Shown: positions 25,928-35,453 of the stretch, piece by piece
Numbering within the stretch: position 1 is the stretch's first letter
Layout: every line of letters starts with the position of its first letter
Assembly: GCA_029260055.1 (NCBI GenBank)
Contig: JAJDDX010000154.1
Location: 1-42,291, forward strand
Origin: Phycisphaerae bacterium
GTDB taxonomy: Bacteria; Planctomycetota; Phycisphaerae; UBA1845
DNA: 42,291 nt
Reading direction: 5' to 3'
Made by a program: the position numbers and the translations under genes
Notes under the pieces: model-generated
Database searches by the model: none
Told to the model about the DNA's origin: nothing
Seen by the model: only the letters and a program-made list of their open reading frames with translations

Positions 25928-27112
25928 CTACTTAGCCAGGAGCCTTCCCAAGAAGCCGCGACGTTCGGCCTTTTGTTCGACGGGCGCGTCGTCTCTTCCG
26001 GCGACGATGCGTTCCGCCATGGCTCGTATGGCGACCCTCACCGGGTTCTTGGGGTCGGTTGACGCGATGGGCTGGCCGTAGTCGATTGACTGGGCGACGA
26101 ATTCGTAGTCGTTCGGCACGGTCGCGAACACGGGCTTCTTGATCATCTCCTCGAGATCATCCTTGCTGACGCGTCCGCTGTTGTCACCCCGATTGACGAC
26201 GACCTGGATATGGTCGTCCGGAATCCCGGCGTGAACAAGAGCGTCGATATAGCGTTTGGTGTTCCGCACGCTGGGGACGGTCATCTGGCAGACGATGAGG
26301 ATCAGATTGGCCTGATGTAGTGCGGCAAGCGAGCGTTGGTCAATGCTGACCGGCACGTCGATGACGACGTTCTCGTATGTCTGCTTGAGTAGCTCGGTGA
26401 CTCGGTGAACGATCTCCGGCAGGATGGATTCCTGTTCGGCGATCTGTTGCGGCCTGGCGAGCAGCGCCACGTGACTGGGCAGCTTCTCGACCGAGCCTTG
26501 CAGGATGGAGCGATCCAACTCGGCGCCCGAGGCGGCGAGATCGTAGTAGGTGAACTTCGGTTCGCAGTCGAAGTTCATGGCGAGGTCGCCGAACTGGAAG
26601 TCCATATCGACCAGGGCGCATTCGGCTTCCGTGTGCGTGCCGATCTCCATGGCGAGGTTGGCGGAGAGCAAGCTGGTCCCGACGCCGCCGCTGGCGCCGG
26701 TGACACAGATACACCGGCTGGGCGAATCATGCAGAGCGCGTTTGCTCGCCACGCGCGCGACGGCCGTCGCCAGATCGGCGCAATCGATCGGCTCGCAGAC
26801 GAACTGATCGCACCCGGCGCGCATGGGCGCGAGAATGGCTTCCGGATTGGTGTTGTGGCTAAAGGCGATCAGGGCGAGGTCCGGGAAACGCGTCGAGACC
26901 TGCTCGATCACCTCGACGATGGGTGTAGCGTCTGGATCCAGGTGGAAGAACGTGAGATTGGCTCTTCCGGTCTGGAGGAAATTGGCGAGTTCGTCAGGTG
27001 AACTGACCTCAGCGGCAAGCCGGACGAAGTTCAATCCCTGGATCTTCGCTCGAAGTTCCTCGGAGGACTCCGGCTCGGTGTTGTAGAGGCACACGCTAAG
27101 AAGGTTGCTCAT
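25928..27112 (-). CDS. CpaE/TadZ-like pilus localisation ATPase (ParA/MinD superfamily)
   Basis: 394 aa. Residues 1-125 form a receiver-like domain (DLALIAFSHNTNPEAILAPMRAGCDQFVCEP) without an obvious phospho-acceptor Asp. The ATPase part has a deviant P-loop TGASGGVGTSLLSANLA (138-154), where the usual Lys residues are missing (GVGTS instead of GKT), as known for CpaE/TadZ. Then ALVDMDFQFGDLAMNFDCEP and NVVIDVPVSID (Walker B region), and a basic tail RRGFLGRLLAK. In Tad/Flp systems this protein positions the pilus machinery at the cell pole. No other tad or flp gene is in the window, so it may act elsewhere or its partners are distant. Confidence 0.88.
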   Translation of the reverse strand: MSNLLSVCLYNTEPESSEELRAKIQGLNFVRLAAEVSSPDELANFLQTGRANLTFFHLDPDATPIVEVIEQVSTRFPDLALIAFSHNTNPEAILAPMRAGCDQFVCEPIDCADLATAVARVASKRALHDSPSRCICVTGASGGVGTSLLSANLAMEIGTHTEAECALVDMDFQFGDLAMNFDCEPKFTYYDLAASGAELDRSILQGSVEKLPSHVALLARPQQIAEQESILPEIVHRVTELLKQTYENVVIDVPVSIDQRSLAALHQANLILIVCQMTVPSVRNTKRYIDALVHAGIPDDHIQVVVNRGDNSGRVSKDDLEEMIKKPVFATVPNDYEFVAQSIDYGQPIASTDPKNPVRVAIRAMAERIVAGRDDAPVEQKAERRGFLGRLLAK

Positions 27113-27269
27113 TTGTATTCCCGCTCAAGACACGGACGAGGCGCCTAACACCTCACGCCTTCTATCGGAGCTTTGCGGGTCGGAGTTTCCCTCGGAGTCA
27201 CAGCGCGGTCCGAGGCGTGAAGAAACGCGGTGGCGGGGTTACCGGACGGTGCGGTTGCCGTGATGCGGG

Positions 27270-27923
27270 TCAGGCGTCCTTGCGCCAGGCTGCAAGACGT
27301 TCCGCGACGAGCGCCGCCCGATCCCGGATCGCGTGGAAATGACGGGCCGATAAATCGTCGGGTTCGAAGAGCGATCTGACGAGTCCGACGCCGACGCACC
27401 CGGCGTCGAGGTACTCGGTGAAGTTGTCCGGCGTGGGTCCTGCGGTGGGGAAGATTCGCAGATGAGGCAGCGGCCCGCGGATGGCGCGGATGAAGTCGAC
27501 GCCGCCGGCCGGGGCGGGGAAGACCTTCACGAGATCGGCACCGCATCGATGCGCCGTCTCCATCTCCGTCGGCGTCTGGGCGCCGGGAATGCTCACCACG
27601 TCCAACTTCGCGGCTTCGGCGACGACTTCTGGGTCGCAGATGGGCGATACCAAGAAGGCGGCGCCGGCGGCGACGGCCTCACGCGCCATCGCTCGGGTCA
27701 TGACGGTGCCGGCGCCGACGGTCAGGTCGGGGCGGCCTGCGAACTCCTCGATCAGACCGAGCGCGTCGGGGGTCGTCATCGTGAACTCGACGAGCCGGAT
27801 GCCGCCGTCGACTGCCGCGGCCATGGCGTTTGCCGCGAGATCGCGATCGCTCGTCCGGATAATGGCGCTGACGCGGTGATGCTCGATTGCTCCGAGCGTG
27901 CTGCTCTTGCGGAGTCCTGTCAC
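27270..27923 (-). CDS. KDPG aldolase / 2-dehydro-3-deoxyphosphogluconate aldolase family (Eda-like)
   Basis: 217 aa from GTG 27923, preceded by GGAGAGCGAG. The frame extends to 28136 but that part has no coding character. The Schiff-base Lys133 sits in GADLVKVFPAPAG and the supporting Glu46 in LVEFTMTTP; VGAGTVMT, FLVSPICDPEV and RIFPTAGPTPDNF complete the family pattern. It cleaves 2-keto-3-deoxy-6-phosphogluconate to pyruvate and glyceraldehyde 3-phosphate (Entner-Doudoroff), or a related 2-keto acid such as in galactonate or hydroxyglutarate routes. No edd is adjacent. It lies upstream of the CpaE-like gene on the same strand with a 157-nt gap, so co-transcription is uncertain. Confidence 0.92.
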   Translation of the reverse strand: MTGLRKSSTLGAIEHHRVSAIIRTSDRDLAANAMAAAVDGGIRLVEFTMTTPDALGLIEEFAGRPDLTVGAGTVMTRAMAREAVAAGAAFLVSPICDPEVVAEAAKLDVVSIPGAQTPTEMETAHRCGADLVKVFPAPAGGVDFIRAIRGPLPHLRIFPTAGPTPDNFTEYLDAGCVGVGLVRSLFEPDDLSARHFHAIRDRAALVAERLAAWRKDA

Positions 27924-28134
27924 GGCTCGCTCTCCATTTGATGCACAGGGTTGCCAGGGCCCATTGTGGCCGTTCTGGCCTGCCGATGAAAGGGCGTGTG
28001 GCTCAGGGCCTGCACGTGTGGGCGGCCATAGTGCCGGCGGTGCGGATTGGTTGCGACAACCCTCACGATCACGGACAATTCCACCGACGGAGGCGCGCGA
28101 TCCGCCGTGCGGCAGGCTCGGCGTTTTCTCTTCC

Positions 28135-28141
28135 AAGGAGG
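28135..28141 (+). promoter_or_regulatory. Strong Shine-Dalgarno deciding the start of the LolA-like lipoprotein
   Basis: AAGGAGG at 28135-28141 lies 9 nt before ATG 28151 and rules out the longer open frame back to 27887, most of which covers the opposite-strand aldolase gene. Confidence 0.75.
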
Positions 28142-28150
28142 CTTGGTGTC

Positions 28151-29161
28151 ATGCAGCGAAGACGGCGGCAAACTCGTTTGAAGGGCTTGCAGGCGGTTTT
28201 TCCGATAGCGCTCGGATTCCCAGTGTGGCTTGCCGCATCGTCATGCACCACGCCCGAGGCGGAGGTCGAGCCCTCTGTCGTAGACGCCACGCCCGAGGCT
28301 CGACCGCCCGAGCCGGTACGGACCGAAGCGGGCGAGAACGCCGCGAAGCCCGACGCGGTACCTGAGGACCCTGCCCCGGTCGCGACACCAGAGACGGCAC
28401 CCGACCCCGAGGCGCAACCTCCGACCCCTTCGACCGACCCTGACGGCGAGGCGGCGACGCCTCCTCCGGATCAAGGTTCGTCACCGGAGTTCGCGCAACT
28501 CGAGAAAGAGCTGGTCGCCAAATGGGAGGCGATCTCGACGCTTACGGCGCGGCTCGAGATGATCAATGATCGTATCCAGCCGAAGGTGACCCAGCGACGC
28601 CGTACCAAAGGCACGTTCGATCTGCTGCGCGAGGATGGCAAAACGTACACGCGTACGGAACTGAGCGGCGGGAACATCCGGACCGAGGAGGAAGGGGTCA
28701 TTGGCGTGTCCCAGTCGACGCTCGGCATGTCCGACGGAACGGACTTGTATGTCCTGCGCGACCTCATGGGTACCAAGCGGGCGTACAAGGTGCCGCTCGA
28801 CCGCGGCATGATGGTCGAGTTGGGCGGGCAAGGACTGTTCGAGAAGATGCGCGCCGTCAACTTCATCGAGATCCGCCCGAGAGAGGAACTCGATGGGCGG
28901 GAAGTCATCGTCATTTTCGGCAAGCAGAGAACCGGCGATCAGACGGCTGAGTACTACTTCGACCCGGAAACCGGCGCGATGGTCCGGTCTATCGTGAACG
29001 ACCCGCTCAACAGCACGAAGCAGACGCTCATCGTAACCGACATCATACTGGGCATCGGATTCAATGCCGAACACTTCACCTTTGTCCTGCCGGACGGCGT
29101 GGAGCTCAAGGAGCCGTTCGCCGAGCCCGACGCGGCGAAGGAGAGCGAGCCAAAGCCGTGA
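28151..29161 (+). CDS. LolA/RseB-like outer-membrane lipoprotein-sorting-type protein, lipidated
   Basis: About 336 aa. A signal peptide with lipobox (FPVWLAASSC) precedes a Pro/Ala/Glu-rich linker of about 75 residues, suited to span the periplasm. The C-terminal domain has alternating strands (FAQLEKELVAKWEAISTLTARLEMINDR, GTFDLLREDGKTYTRTELSG, LYVLRDLMGTKRAYKVPLD, EVIVIFGKQRTG, AEYYFDPETGAMVRSIV, LIVTDIILGIGFNAEHFTFVLPDGVEL), as in LolA/LolB/RseB folds that hold lipids in a half-barrel. It could carry or sense lipid in the envelope. No lolCDE is nearby, so this is a fold-level call. It converges with the DASS transporter (12-nt gap). Confidence 0.78.
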   Translation: MQRRRRQTRLKGLQAVFPIALGFPVWLAASSCTTPEAEVEPSVVDATPEARPPEPVRTEAGENAAKPDAVPEDPAPVATPETAPDPEAQPPTPSTDPDGEAATPPPDQGSSPEFAQLEKELVAKWEAISTLTARLEMINDRIQPKVTQRRRTKGTFDLLREDGKTYTRTELSGGNIRTEEEGVIGVSQSTLGMSDGTDLYVLRDLMGTKRAYKVPLDRGMMVELGGQGLFEKMRAVNFIEIRPREELDGREVIVIFGKQRTGDQTAEYYFDPETGAMVRSIVNDPLNSTKQTLIVTDIILGIGFNAEHFTFVLPDGVELKEPFAEPDAAKESEPKP

Positions 29162-29173
29162 TATGACATCGTG

Positions 29174-30907
<1,734 letters not shown>

Positions 30908-31020
30908 GGTACCCGGAGAAGGTCGAGCTGGCACGCGCGGCCGCTGTGCCAGCGGTAGCGGCGGCGGTACAATAGCGTCGGCTTAACTGTTGCTGGACCC
31001 AGTTCTCCGGGAGTTCGGTC

Positions 31021-32502
31021 TTGTCCGTTCCCAAAGCGAAAGACAGCACCACGACCTGCGAGTCAACCTCGTGGGTATCGCCCTTGCCACCTCGTTTCCG
31101 ATGGCTCAAGCGGTTCGGCAAGGCGGCCGTGGTGCTCGTTGTGGTGGTGGTCCTGTTTCGCGTGTGGTGGGGCTACGAAGCTCGCCGAAGGCTCCAGGCT
31201 GAGATCGATCGGTGCCTTGTGGCAGGTCAACTCGTCTATGCCGAGGATTTCGATGCCGAGTTGGACGCGGTGCCGGACGATCAGAACGCAGCCATCCTGC
31301 TGGAGCGGGCGATCAACCGGGCGGTCATAACGAGCACGTCGGGCATCGACGTCGACACGTTCGTCTACGAACCCGTGACCTTCGAGACAGACCCCGCGGC
31401 TGCAAAGGAACTGATAGAGGGCAACGCCGCCGTGTTCGAGTTGGTGCGGCACGCCCGCGGCAGGCAGCAGGTTGCGTGGAGCGATCGACTGGCGGATCGG
31501 TTGACCGGCGGAGGCCCGGGATATCTGGAGGGGCAACGCCGTCTGGCCAAACTGTTGCGGTTTGCAGCCACCTATCACCTGAGAACCGGTAGTCACGCCG
31601 AAGCGTTTGAGACACTGCATGACCTCGTCGCGGTTGGCGAGGCGGCGGAAGAGCCGCCTTCGCTGCTGTCGGGCCTCGTCGGGTGGGGCTGCCAGGGTAC
31701 CGCGTGTCGTGCTGTCGAAGAGCATGGGGGAGGGCTTATCCCTGCCGGCGGCGGCACGGGCGTAGACGCGGATTCGTACCCGGCTCGCCGCGCACAGGTC
31801 TTCAGTTTGATCGCGGGCTTCCTGGACGAAACGGAGCGGTGCGACGTTTGGATCCGGATGTTGCAGGGCGAGCGGGCCGTGACGCTCGCCAAGCTCGACG
31901 CCACGGCGTCGGGAAAGGGTGTTGGCGGAGGTGCGACGCGCGCCTCTGCGTGGTCGAGCGTCCTGAACTCGTTGCGGAGGCCCGTGCTCGAACTGGATAC
32001 CGCGCGTTTGATGCAGCGCTTCGCACGTGCCGCGGACGCCGGGACGCGGTCATCCTACCCGGAGGCGGTATCGGTGATGGGCGAAGCCAGTGCGCCACCG
32101 TCTTTCATACGTGTGTGGTCGCGCCCGCTGAGCCACGGCGATCCCGTCCCGGGTGTTCGTGTCCTCGAGTTGTTCTTCAGGATTGGCGTCATGCGGCGCA
32201 TGGCGGCGGCTGCGCTTGCCATTCGCCTGTACGTCGTCGACCACGGAGTTCGCCCGACGACGCTCGACATGCTGGTGCCGGACTATCTGCCCGAAGTGCC
32301 GGTCGACCTGTTCTCCGCGGACGGGGCGGCGCTGCGATACAAGCCTGATGCGGAATGGCCCGTCATCTACAGTGTGGGCAGAGACGGAAAGGACCACGGC
32401 GGTGTCGAGGCCCGCACGCCGGAAGGTAAGCGTGATTTCGAGCACAGCGACATTCCGTTTTATCTCGACGGAAGACCCCCGCGCCGCCTGCCCTCGTCGT
32501 AG
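31021..32502 (+). CDS. Membrane-anchored protein with pseudopilin-like C-terminal segment, unknown function
   Basis: 493 aa from TTG 31021, supported by GGGAG 7 nt upstream and a TACAAT box at 30968-30973. One N-terminal helix (AAVVLVVVVVLFRVWWGY) anchors a large helical outer domain. The end has a recognisable planctomycete pattern: ALAIRLYVVDHGVRPTTLDML, LPEVPVDLFSADGAALRYKPD and PVIYSVGRDGKDHGG, as in type II pseudopilin heads, but without a prepilin N-terminus. Its function is not recognised; proteins with this tail in planctomycetes are often annotated hypothetical. It faces the zinc-ribbon gene tail to tail (4-nt gap). Confidence 0.78.
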   Translation: MSVPKAKDSTTTCESTSWVSPLPPRFRWLKRFGKAAVVLVVVVVLFRVWWGYEARRRLQAEIDRCLVAGQLVYAEDFDAELDAVPDDQNAAILLERAINRAVITSTSGIDVDTFVYEPVTFETDPAAAKELIEGNAAVFELVRHARGRQQVAWSDRLADRLTGGGPGYLEGQRRLAKLLRFAATYHLRTGSHAEAFETLHDLVAVGEAAEEPPSLLSGLVGWGCQGTACRAVEEHGGGLIPAGGGTGVDADSYPARRAQVFSLIAGFLDETERCDVWIRMLQGERAVTLAKLDATASGKGVGGGATRASAWSSVLNSLRRPVLELDTARLMQRFARAADAGTRSSYPEAVSVMGEASAPPSFIRVWSRPLSHGDPVPGVRVLELFFRIGVMRRMAAAALAIRLYVVDHGVRPTTLDMLVPDYLPEVPVDLFSADGAALRYKPDAEWPVIYSVGRDGKDHGGVEARTPEGKRDFEHSDIPFYLDGRPPRRLPSS

Positions 32503-32506
32503 ATCG

Positions 32507-33406
32507 TCAACGGAAGCTGTCGATCACTACCAGGATCGCGATGACGGCGTAAGGGAGCAAGAACAGGGTAAGCCCGGCGGTGGCAAGCCAAAGGCACGGC
32601 GTACCGAAAACGACCGCCCACGTGCGGCTCTTGACGTGTGGCATGATCCGCCGGGAGGTCCGGACGAGGTTGAACCACCACAGCAGAGCGACGATAAGCA
32701 CTGCGGCCCCGGTTGAATAGGCGGCCTGCGTCACGACGGATGCGCCATCGCCTTGCAGGGCAACATGGACGAGCGCTACGAGCAGTGGCCCCAGCGCCAG
32801 GCAGGCGAGCGGCGCGCACAGGTAGTAGCTCAGTGCGACCGCGCTGTTCTGGCGCTGAATCGAGATGGCGCGCGGGTGAAAGAAGTAGCTCGGTGCCCCG
32901 GTCGCGGTGGCCAGGAACAGTAGCAGGCAGAGGTGCTGGATGGCAATCGGCCAGACTTCCTCGATGGACCGTCGGACCTGCGTTGGGCCCTGCGGCCAGA
33001 TGCCCGTGGCGAGCATCTGCTTGAAGGGGTTCATCGGTTCGGGTGGCAACGGTGTCACGAGATAAACGAGTCCAGTCGTGGCTATCGCGGCCAGCCAGAC
33101 GTGTAGCACGCACACCCACTGAAACGTCCGGGCGTCACGATAGCTCACGTCGCGGGCGTACTCCTCACAGAACCGCCGGTTCCGGAACGTGACCAGCCAG
33201 ACGGTTTGCCAGAACGATCGAAATCGGCCTCGGCTGCGCCGGTGAACCCAGGGGATTCGGCTCTCGGTGGCGCGCAGGCCCTTGAGTGAGTAGCCGCATT
33301 CCGGGCACCTGTTGCCGGGAGCTTTGTGCAAGTTGTAGCTGCATGCAGGGCAGTAGATGTCCTTCCCGAATTCGATACGTGCGTCGTTTGCAGCGGCGAC
33401 AGCCAT
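32507..33406 (-). CDS. Multi-helix membrane protein with N-terminal zinc ribbon
   Basis: 299 aa from ATG 33406. The ribbon CPACSYNLHKAPGNRCPECG uses Cys19, 22, 34 and 37. A basic amphipathic linker follows (PWVHRRSRGRFRSFWQTVWLVTFRNRRF), then about five membrane helices (WLAAIATTGLVYLV, LLLFLATATGA, LACLALGPLLVALVHVAL, AAVLIVALLWWFN, LATAGLTLFLLPYAVIAILVVI). It looks like a planctomycete membrane family, perhaps Yip1-like, with the ribbon in the cytoplasm. On the minus strand a TACAAT box (33419-33414) ends 7 nt before the ATG, with no ribosome site between: a possible leaderless transcript. Function unknown. Confidence 0.8.
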   Translation of the reverse strand: MAVAAANDARIEFGKDIYCPACSYNLHKAPGNRCPECGYSLKGLRATESRIPWVHRRSRGRFRSFWQTVWLVTFRNRRFCEEYARDVSYRDARTFQWVCVLHVWLAAIATTGLVYLVTPLPPEPMNPFKQMLATGIWPQGPTQVRRSIEEVWPIAIQHLCLLLFLATATGAPSYFFHPRAISIQRQNSAVALSYYLCAPLACLALGPLLVALVHVALQGDGASVVTQAAYSTGAAVLIVALLWWFNLVRTSRRIMPHVKSRTWAVVFGTPCLWLATAGLTLFLLPYAVIAILVVIDSFR

Positions 33407-33460
33407 GGCACGGATTGTAGGGCATCATGTGCGTCTTTGCATCGACGGACCCCCCTCAGT

Positions 33461-33479
33461 CCCCCCTTGTCAAGGGGGG
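33461..33479. repeat. Perfect palindrome CCCCCCTTGTCAAGGGGGG
   Basis: A nine-base perfect inverted repeat with a one-base centre, in the 196-nt gap between the pseudopilin gene and the downstream zinc-ribbon gene. It could act as a terminator-like hairpin without T-tract, or be one copy of a dispersed palindromic repeat; only one copy is in this window. Confidence 0.6.
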
Positions 33480-33602
33480 AAGTAGGAGCGCGCCGCCGAT
33501 GGAGGGCGACGCTCTCTGTTCAGCTCTGCTCTCGGCACGCAGGAGGTAGGGCATGTCGAGGAACCGACGTGCCGCCTGCCCTGCAAGGATCGAGCTCACC
33601 CG

Positions 33603-34709
33603 TCAGTTCACGCAGCCCTCGTATGACGGTCGGCCGTTGCCGTTGTGCATGAGGCCCGTGCGGACGGTGGGGGCCGGCAGCGTGTCCTTCTGCCATCCGT
33701 TGCCGCGCACGATGATGCATCTCTGGGCGTTCTGCTCGGCATCGTCTGGAAATACGCGTTCGTTTCGGTAGTGCGTGGCGTAGCCGTCGGCGTCTTCGGT
33801 GCCCTCGTTGTAGATACGCTGCGTCTCGGCGTGGGCGTCGACGAAGGCGCGATTGAAGGTCCAGTCTTTGCCGTGCCATCCGGTGAGCGCCTTGGTGGGG
33901 CCGGGGTCGACGCCGGGTCCGATCCAGGTGCAGTCGTCGATCTCGCGCCGGCAGGCCCAGGCCCATCGTCCTATGTTTTCTTCGAGGTAGAGCGTTCTGG
34001 CGGGCGTGGGTACGCGTGTGGTGGGTCGCATGTAGGGTGAGTTGCTCTCCATCTCGCCGCCGCTTCCCGGGGCTATCATGAAGACGTTGGCGGCGTAGCT
34101 GTTGCCGAAATGGTCGTAGGAGGATCGTTCTGAGTGGTCGAGCCAATCTCGGCAGTGGGCGCCGCGCGGCGGGCCCTTGTCGGCTGGGCAGTGGAAGATG
34201 TCCAGATCGAGCTTGGTATCGAGTTCGCCCTGGAATCGGTCATAGCCGTCTACGAGCGCATCGGTGAATCCGCCCGTGAACAGAATCGCGTTGAGCGGAC
34301 GCGTGGCCGGTCCGAAGCCGGCCTTCGTGCCGTACTTGCTGGTGATCCAGGCGAACTCTCCGGCGGCTGGTCCGTCGACGTAGCCGGGGCTTCCCATGCC
34401 GCTCTTTCCACCCCATTCGTAGGCTCCGATGAAGGAGGGGGCGTTGGGTTCCTGATCGTATTGCTTGGGGTGAACGGGGATGCCCCATCCCTGTGGGTCG
34501 TCCGACTCGTAGACGCGCAGGCTCGAACCGAGGTTGCTGATGTGTGCCAGGCAGACGGTCTGCCTGGCCTGCTCGCGTGCGGTCTTCAGAGATGGCAGCA
34601 GGATGGAGATCAACATCGCGATGATCGAAATGACCACGAGCAATTCGATCAGGGTGAAACCGTGGTGGCGGCGCGTGCGCGCGGATCGGGCGCGGGGATT
34701 CGTGTACAT
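33603..34709 (-). CDS. Type II/IV pseudopilin-like protein with prepilin-type N-terminus
   Basis: 368 aa from ATG 34709, preceded by AGGAG 7 nt upstream. The prepilin peptidase site is clear: RHHGFTLIELLVVISIIAMLISILLPSLK, with Gly before Phe and Glu at +5, then AREQARQTVC and SNLGSSLRVYES, typical of the large planctomycete family related to DUF1559 and type II secretion GspG/H heads. The outer head contains FHCPADKGPP, RTLYLEENIG and AFVDAHAET, the last the usual late FxDGH-like motif. After cleavage and methylation it would insert in the inner membrane. No secretion machinery is adjacent. Upstream lies the repeat patch. Confidence 0.92.
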   Translation of the reverse strand: MYTNPRARSARTRRHHGFTLIELLVVISIIAMLISILLPSLKTAREQARQTVCLAHISNLGSSLRVYESDDPQGWGIPVHPKQYDQEPNAPSFIGAYEWGGKSGMGSPGYVDGPAAGEFAWITSKYGTKAGFGPATRPLNAILFTGGFTDALVDGYDRFQGELDTKLDLDIFHCPADKGPPRGAHCRDWLDHSERSSYDHFGNSYAANVFMIAPGSGGEMESNSPYMRPTTRVPTPARTLYLEENIGRWAWACRREIDDCTWIGPGVDPGPTKALTGWHGKDWTFNRAFVDAHAETQRIYNEGTEDADGYATHYRNERVFPDDAEQNAQRCIIVRGNGWQKDTLPAPTVRTGLMHNGNGRPSYEGCVN

Positions 34710-35131
34710 GGCGCATCTCCTGGGGTTGTCGTCAGCGCATTCGGCCGGTCTCGTTTGTCGACCCGGCCTTCGGCGAGACGGTGTCAAGTGTGTGACGCTT
34801 TATGACGCGTCTGCGTGCTTCATAGGGTAAGACACCGCAGGCGCAAGAGCGGCGGATGGAAAAAACGGGGTATCCGTTCCCCACCCTTGCTTCGCAAGGA
34901 TGGGGCGCGGGTCCCCCATCCTTCGGGTACTCCCGAAGGGTGGGGGAAGGACCTTGTGGTGAGAGTCGCTCCCGGTTGCCCATGTCGCCGGATCGTACAT
35001 CCATCCCCCACCCTTGCTTCGCAAGGATGGGGCACCCTGCACCCTGCATCCGTCACCCTCGGCAGGTCTCGTTTCTCGACCTTCCCTTCACCGGGGTGTC
35101 GGCCAGGCGAGGATACGGCTAGACGCGGCGA
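34710..35131. repeat. Hairpin-rich repeat patch bounded by near-identical 21-base direct repeats
   Basis: No gene is convincing here. Direct copies at 34743-34763 and 35061-35081 differ at two of 21 positions. Between them lie two identical 28-base hairpins (34879-34906 and 35006-35033; stem CCTTGC/GCAAGG plus CCCCA/TGGGG, TTC loop) and a third with the same outer bases but a different inner stem (34913-34946; CCTTCGGG/CCCGAAGG). A GCACCCT heptamer is doubled at 35032-35045. It looks like a small dispersed palindromic element (REP/MITE-like). No transposase is present. Confidence 0.7.
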
Positions 35132-35320
35132 TCACTCGTCTTCGAGCTTCGCCGCGTCGTCGCCGTCTTGTAGGAGGCGTTTTCGTTGTCCGCGGATGGC
35201 GTCGCGCAGGAGGAATTCGATCTGCGCGTTGAGGCTGCGCAGGTCGTCCTTGGCCCACCGGTTCAGCTCCTCCAGCAGTTCCGGTGGGAGGCGTAAGAGG
35301 AATGATTTTCGCTGCGCCAT
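35132..35320 (-). CDS. Ribbon-helix-helix (Arc/MetJ-like) DNA-binding protein
   Basis: 62 aa. The fold pattern is complete: a strand (RKSFLLRLP), helix A (PELLEELNRWAKDDL), the turn RSLN, and helix B (AQIEFLLRDAIRGQRKR), then a short acidic tail. Such dimers bind operators through the paired strand, often repressing their own operon, and many are antitoxins; there is no toxin beside it. It lies downstream of the SPFH gene on the same strand (133-nt gap), with three hairpins between them. No clear ribosome site precedes the ATG, so coupled or weak translation is possible. Candidate regulator of the SPFH promoter (inference). Confidence 0.88.
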   Translation of the reverse strand: MAQRKSFLLRLPPELLEELNRWAKDDLRSLNAQIEFLLRDAIRGQRKRLLQDGDDAAKLEDE

Positions 35321-35361
35321 GTGTCGGCTCGAACGGCTGGAGCAATCTCAAACTCGAGCGA

Positions 35362-35450
35362 GGCGCCGCACGCTTAAGTGCGGCGCCAAAGTCCCCAGGG
35401 ACGTTCAGCGCCGGGGACAGCCCCCGACGCTACATCCGGACTTCCGAGCA
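35362..35450. repeat. Three consecutive hairpins between the SPFH and RHH genes
   Basis: GGCGCCGCAC/GTGCGGCGCC (35362-35371 with 35378-35387, six-base loop), GTCCC/GGGAC (35391-35402) and GCG-CGGGG/CCCCG-CGC (about 35411-35435) follow one another. The first stem is perfect over ten bases. They may terminate or process the message between the two genes, or be dispersed repeats. Confidence 0.65.
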
Positions 35451-35453
35451 GGC

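Noticed and set aside
27924-28136. N-terminal extension of KDPG aldolase
   Set aside because: The extra 71 residues are Pro/Gly/Ser-rich without coding signal, while GTG 27923 has a good ribosome site and puts the catalytic Lys at 133 as in the family.
34782-34795. Fourteen-base match TGTCAAGTGTGTGA with 36391-36404
   Set aside because: It contains the -35 box at 36391, but the copy at 34782 has no -10 box, and one or more such matches are expected by chance in 42 kb.
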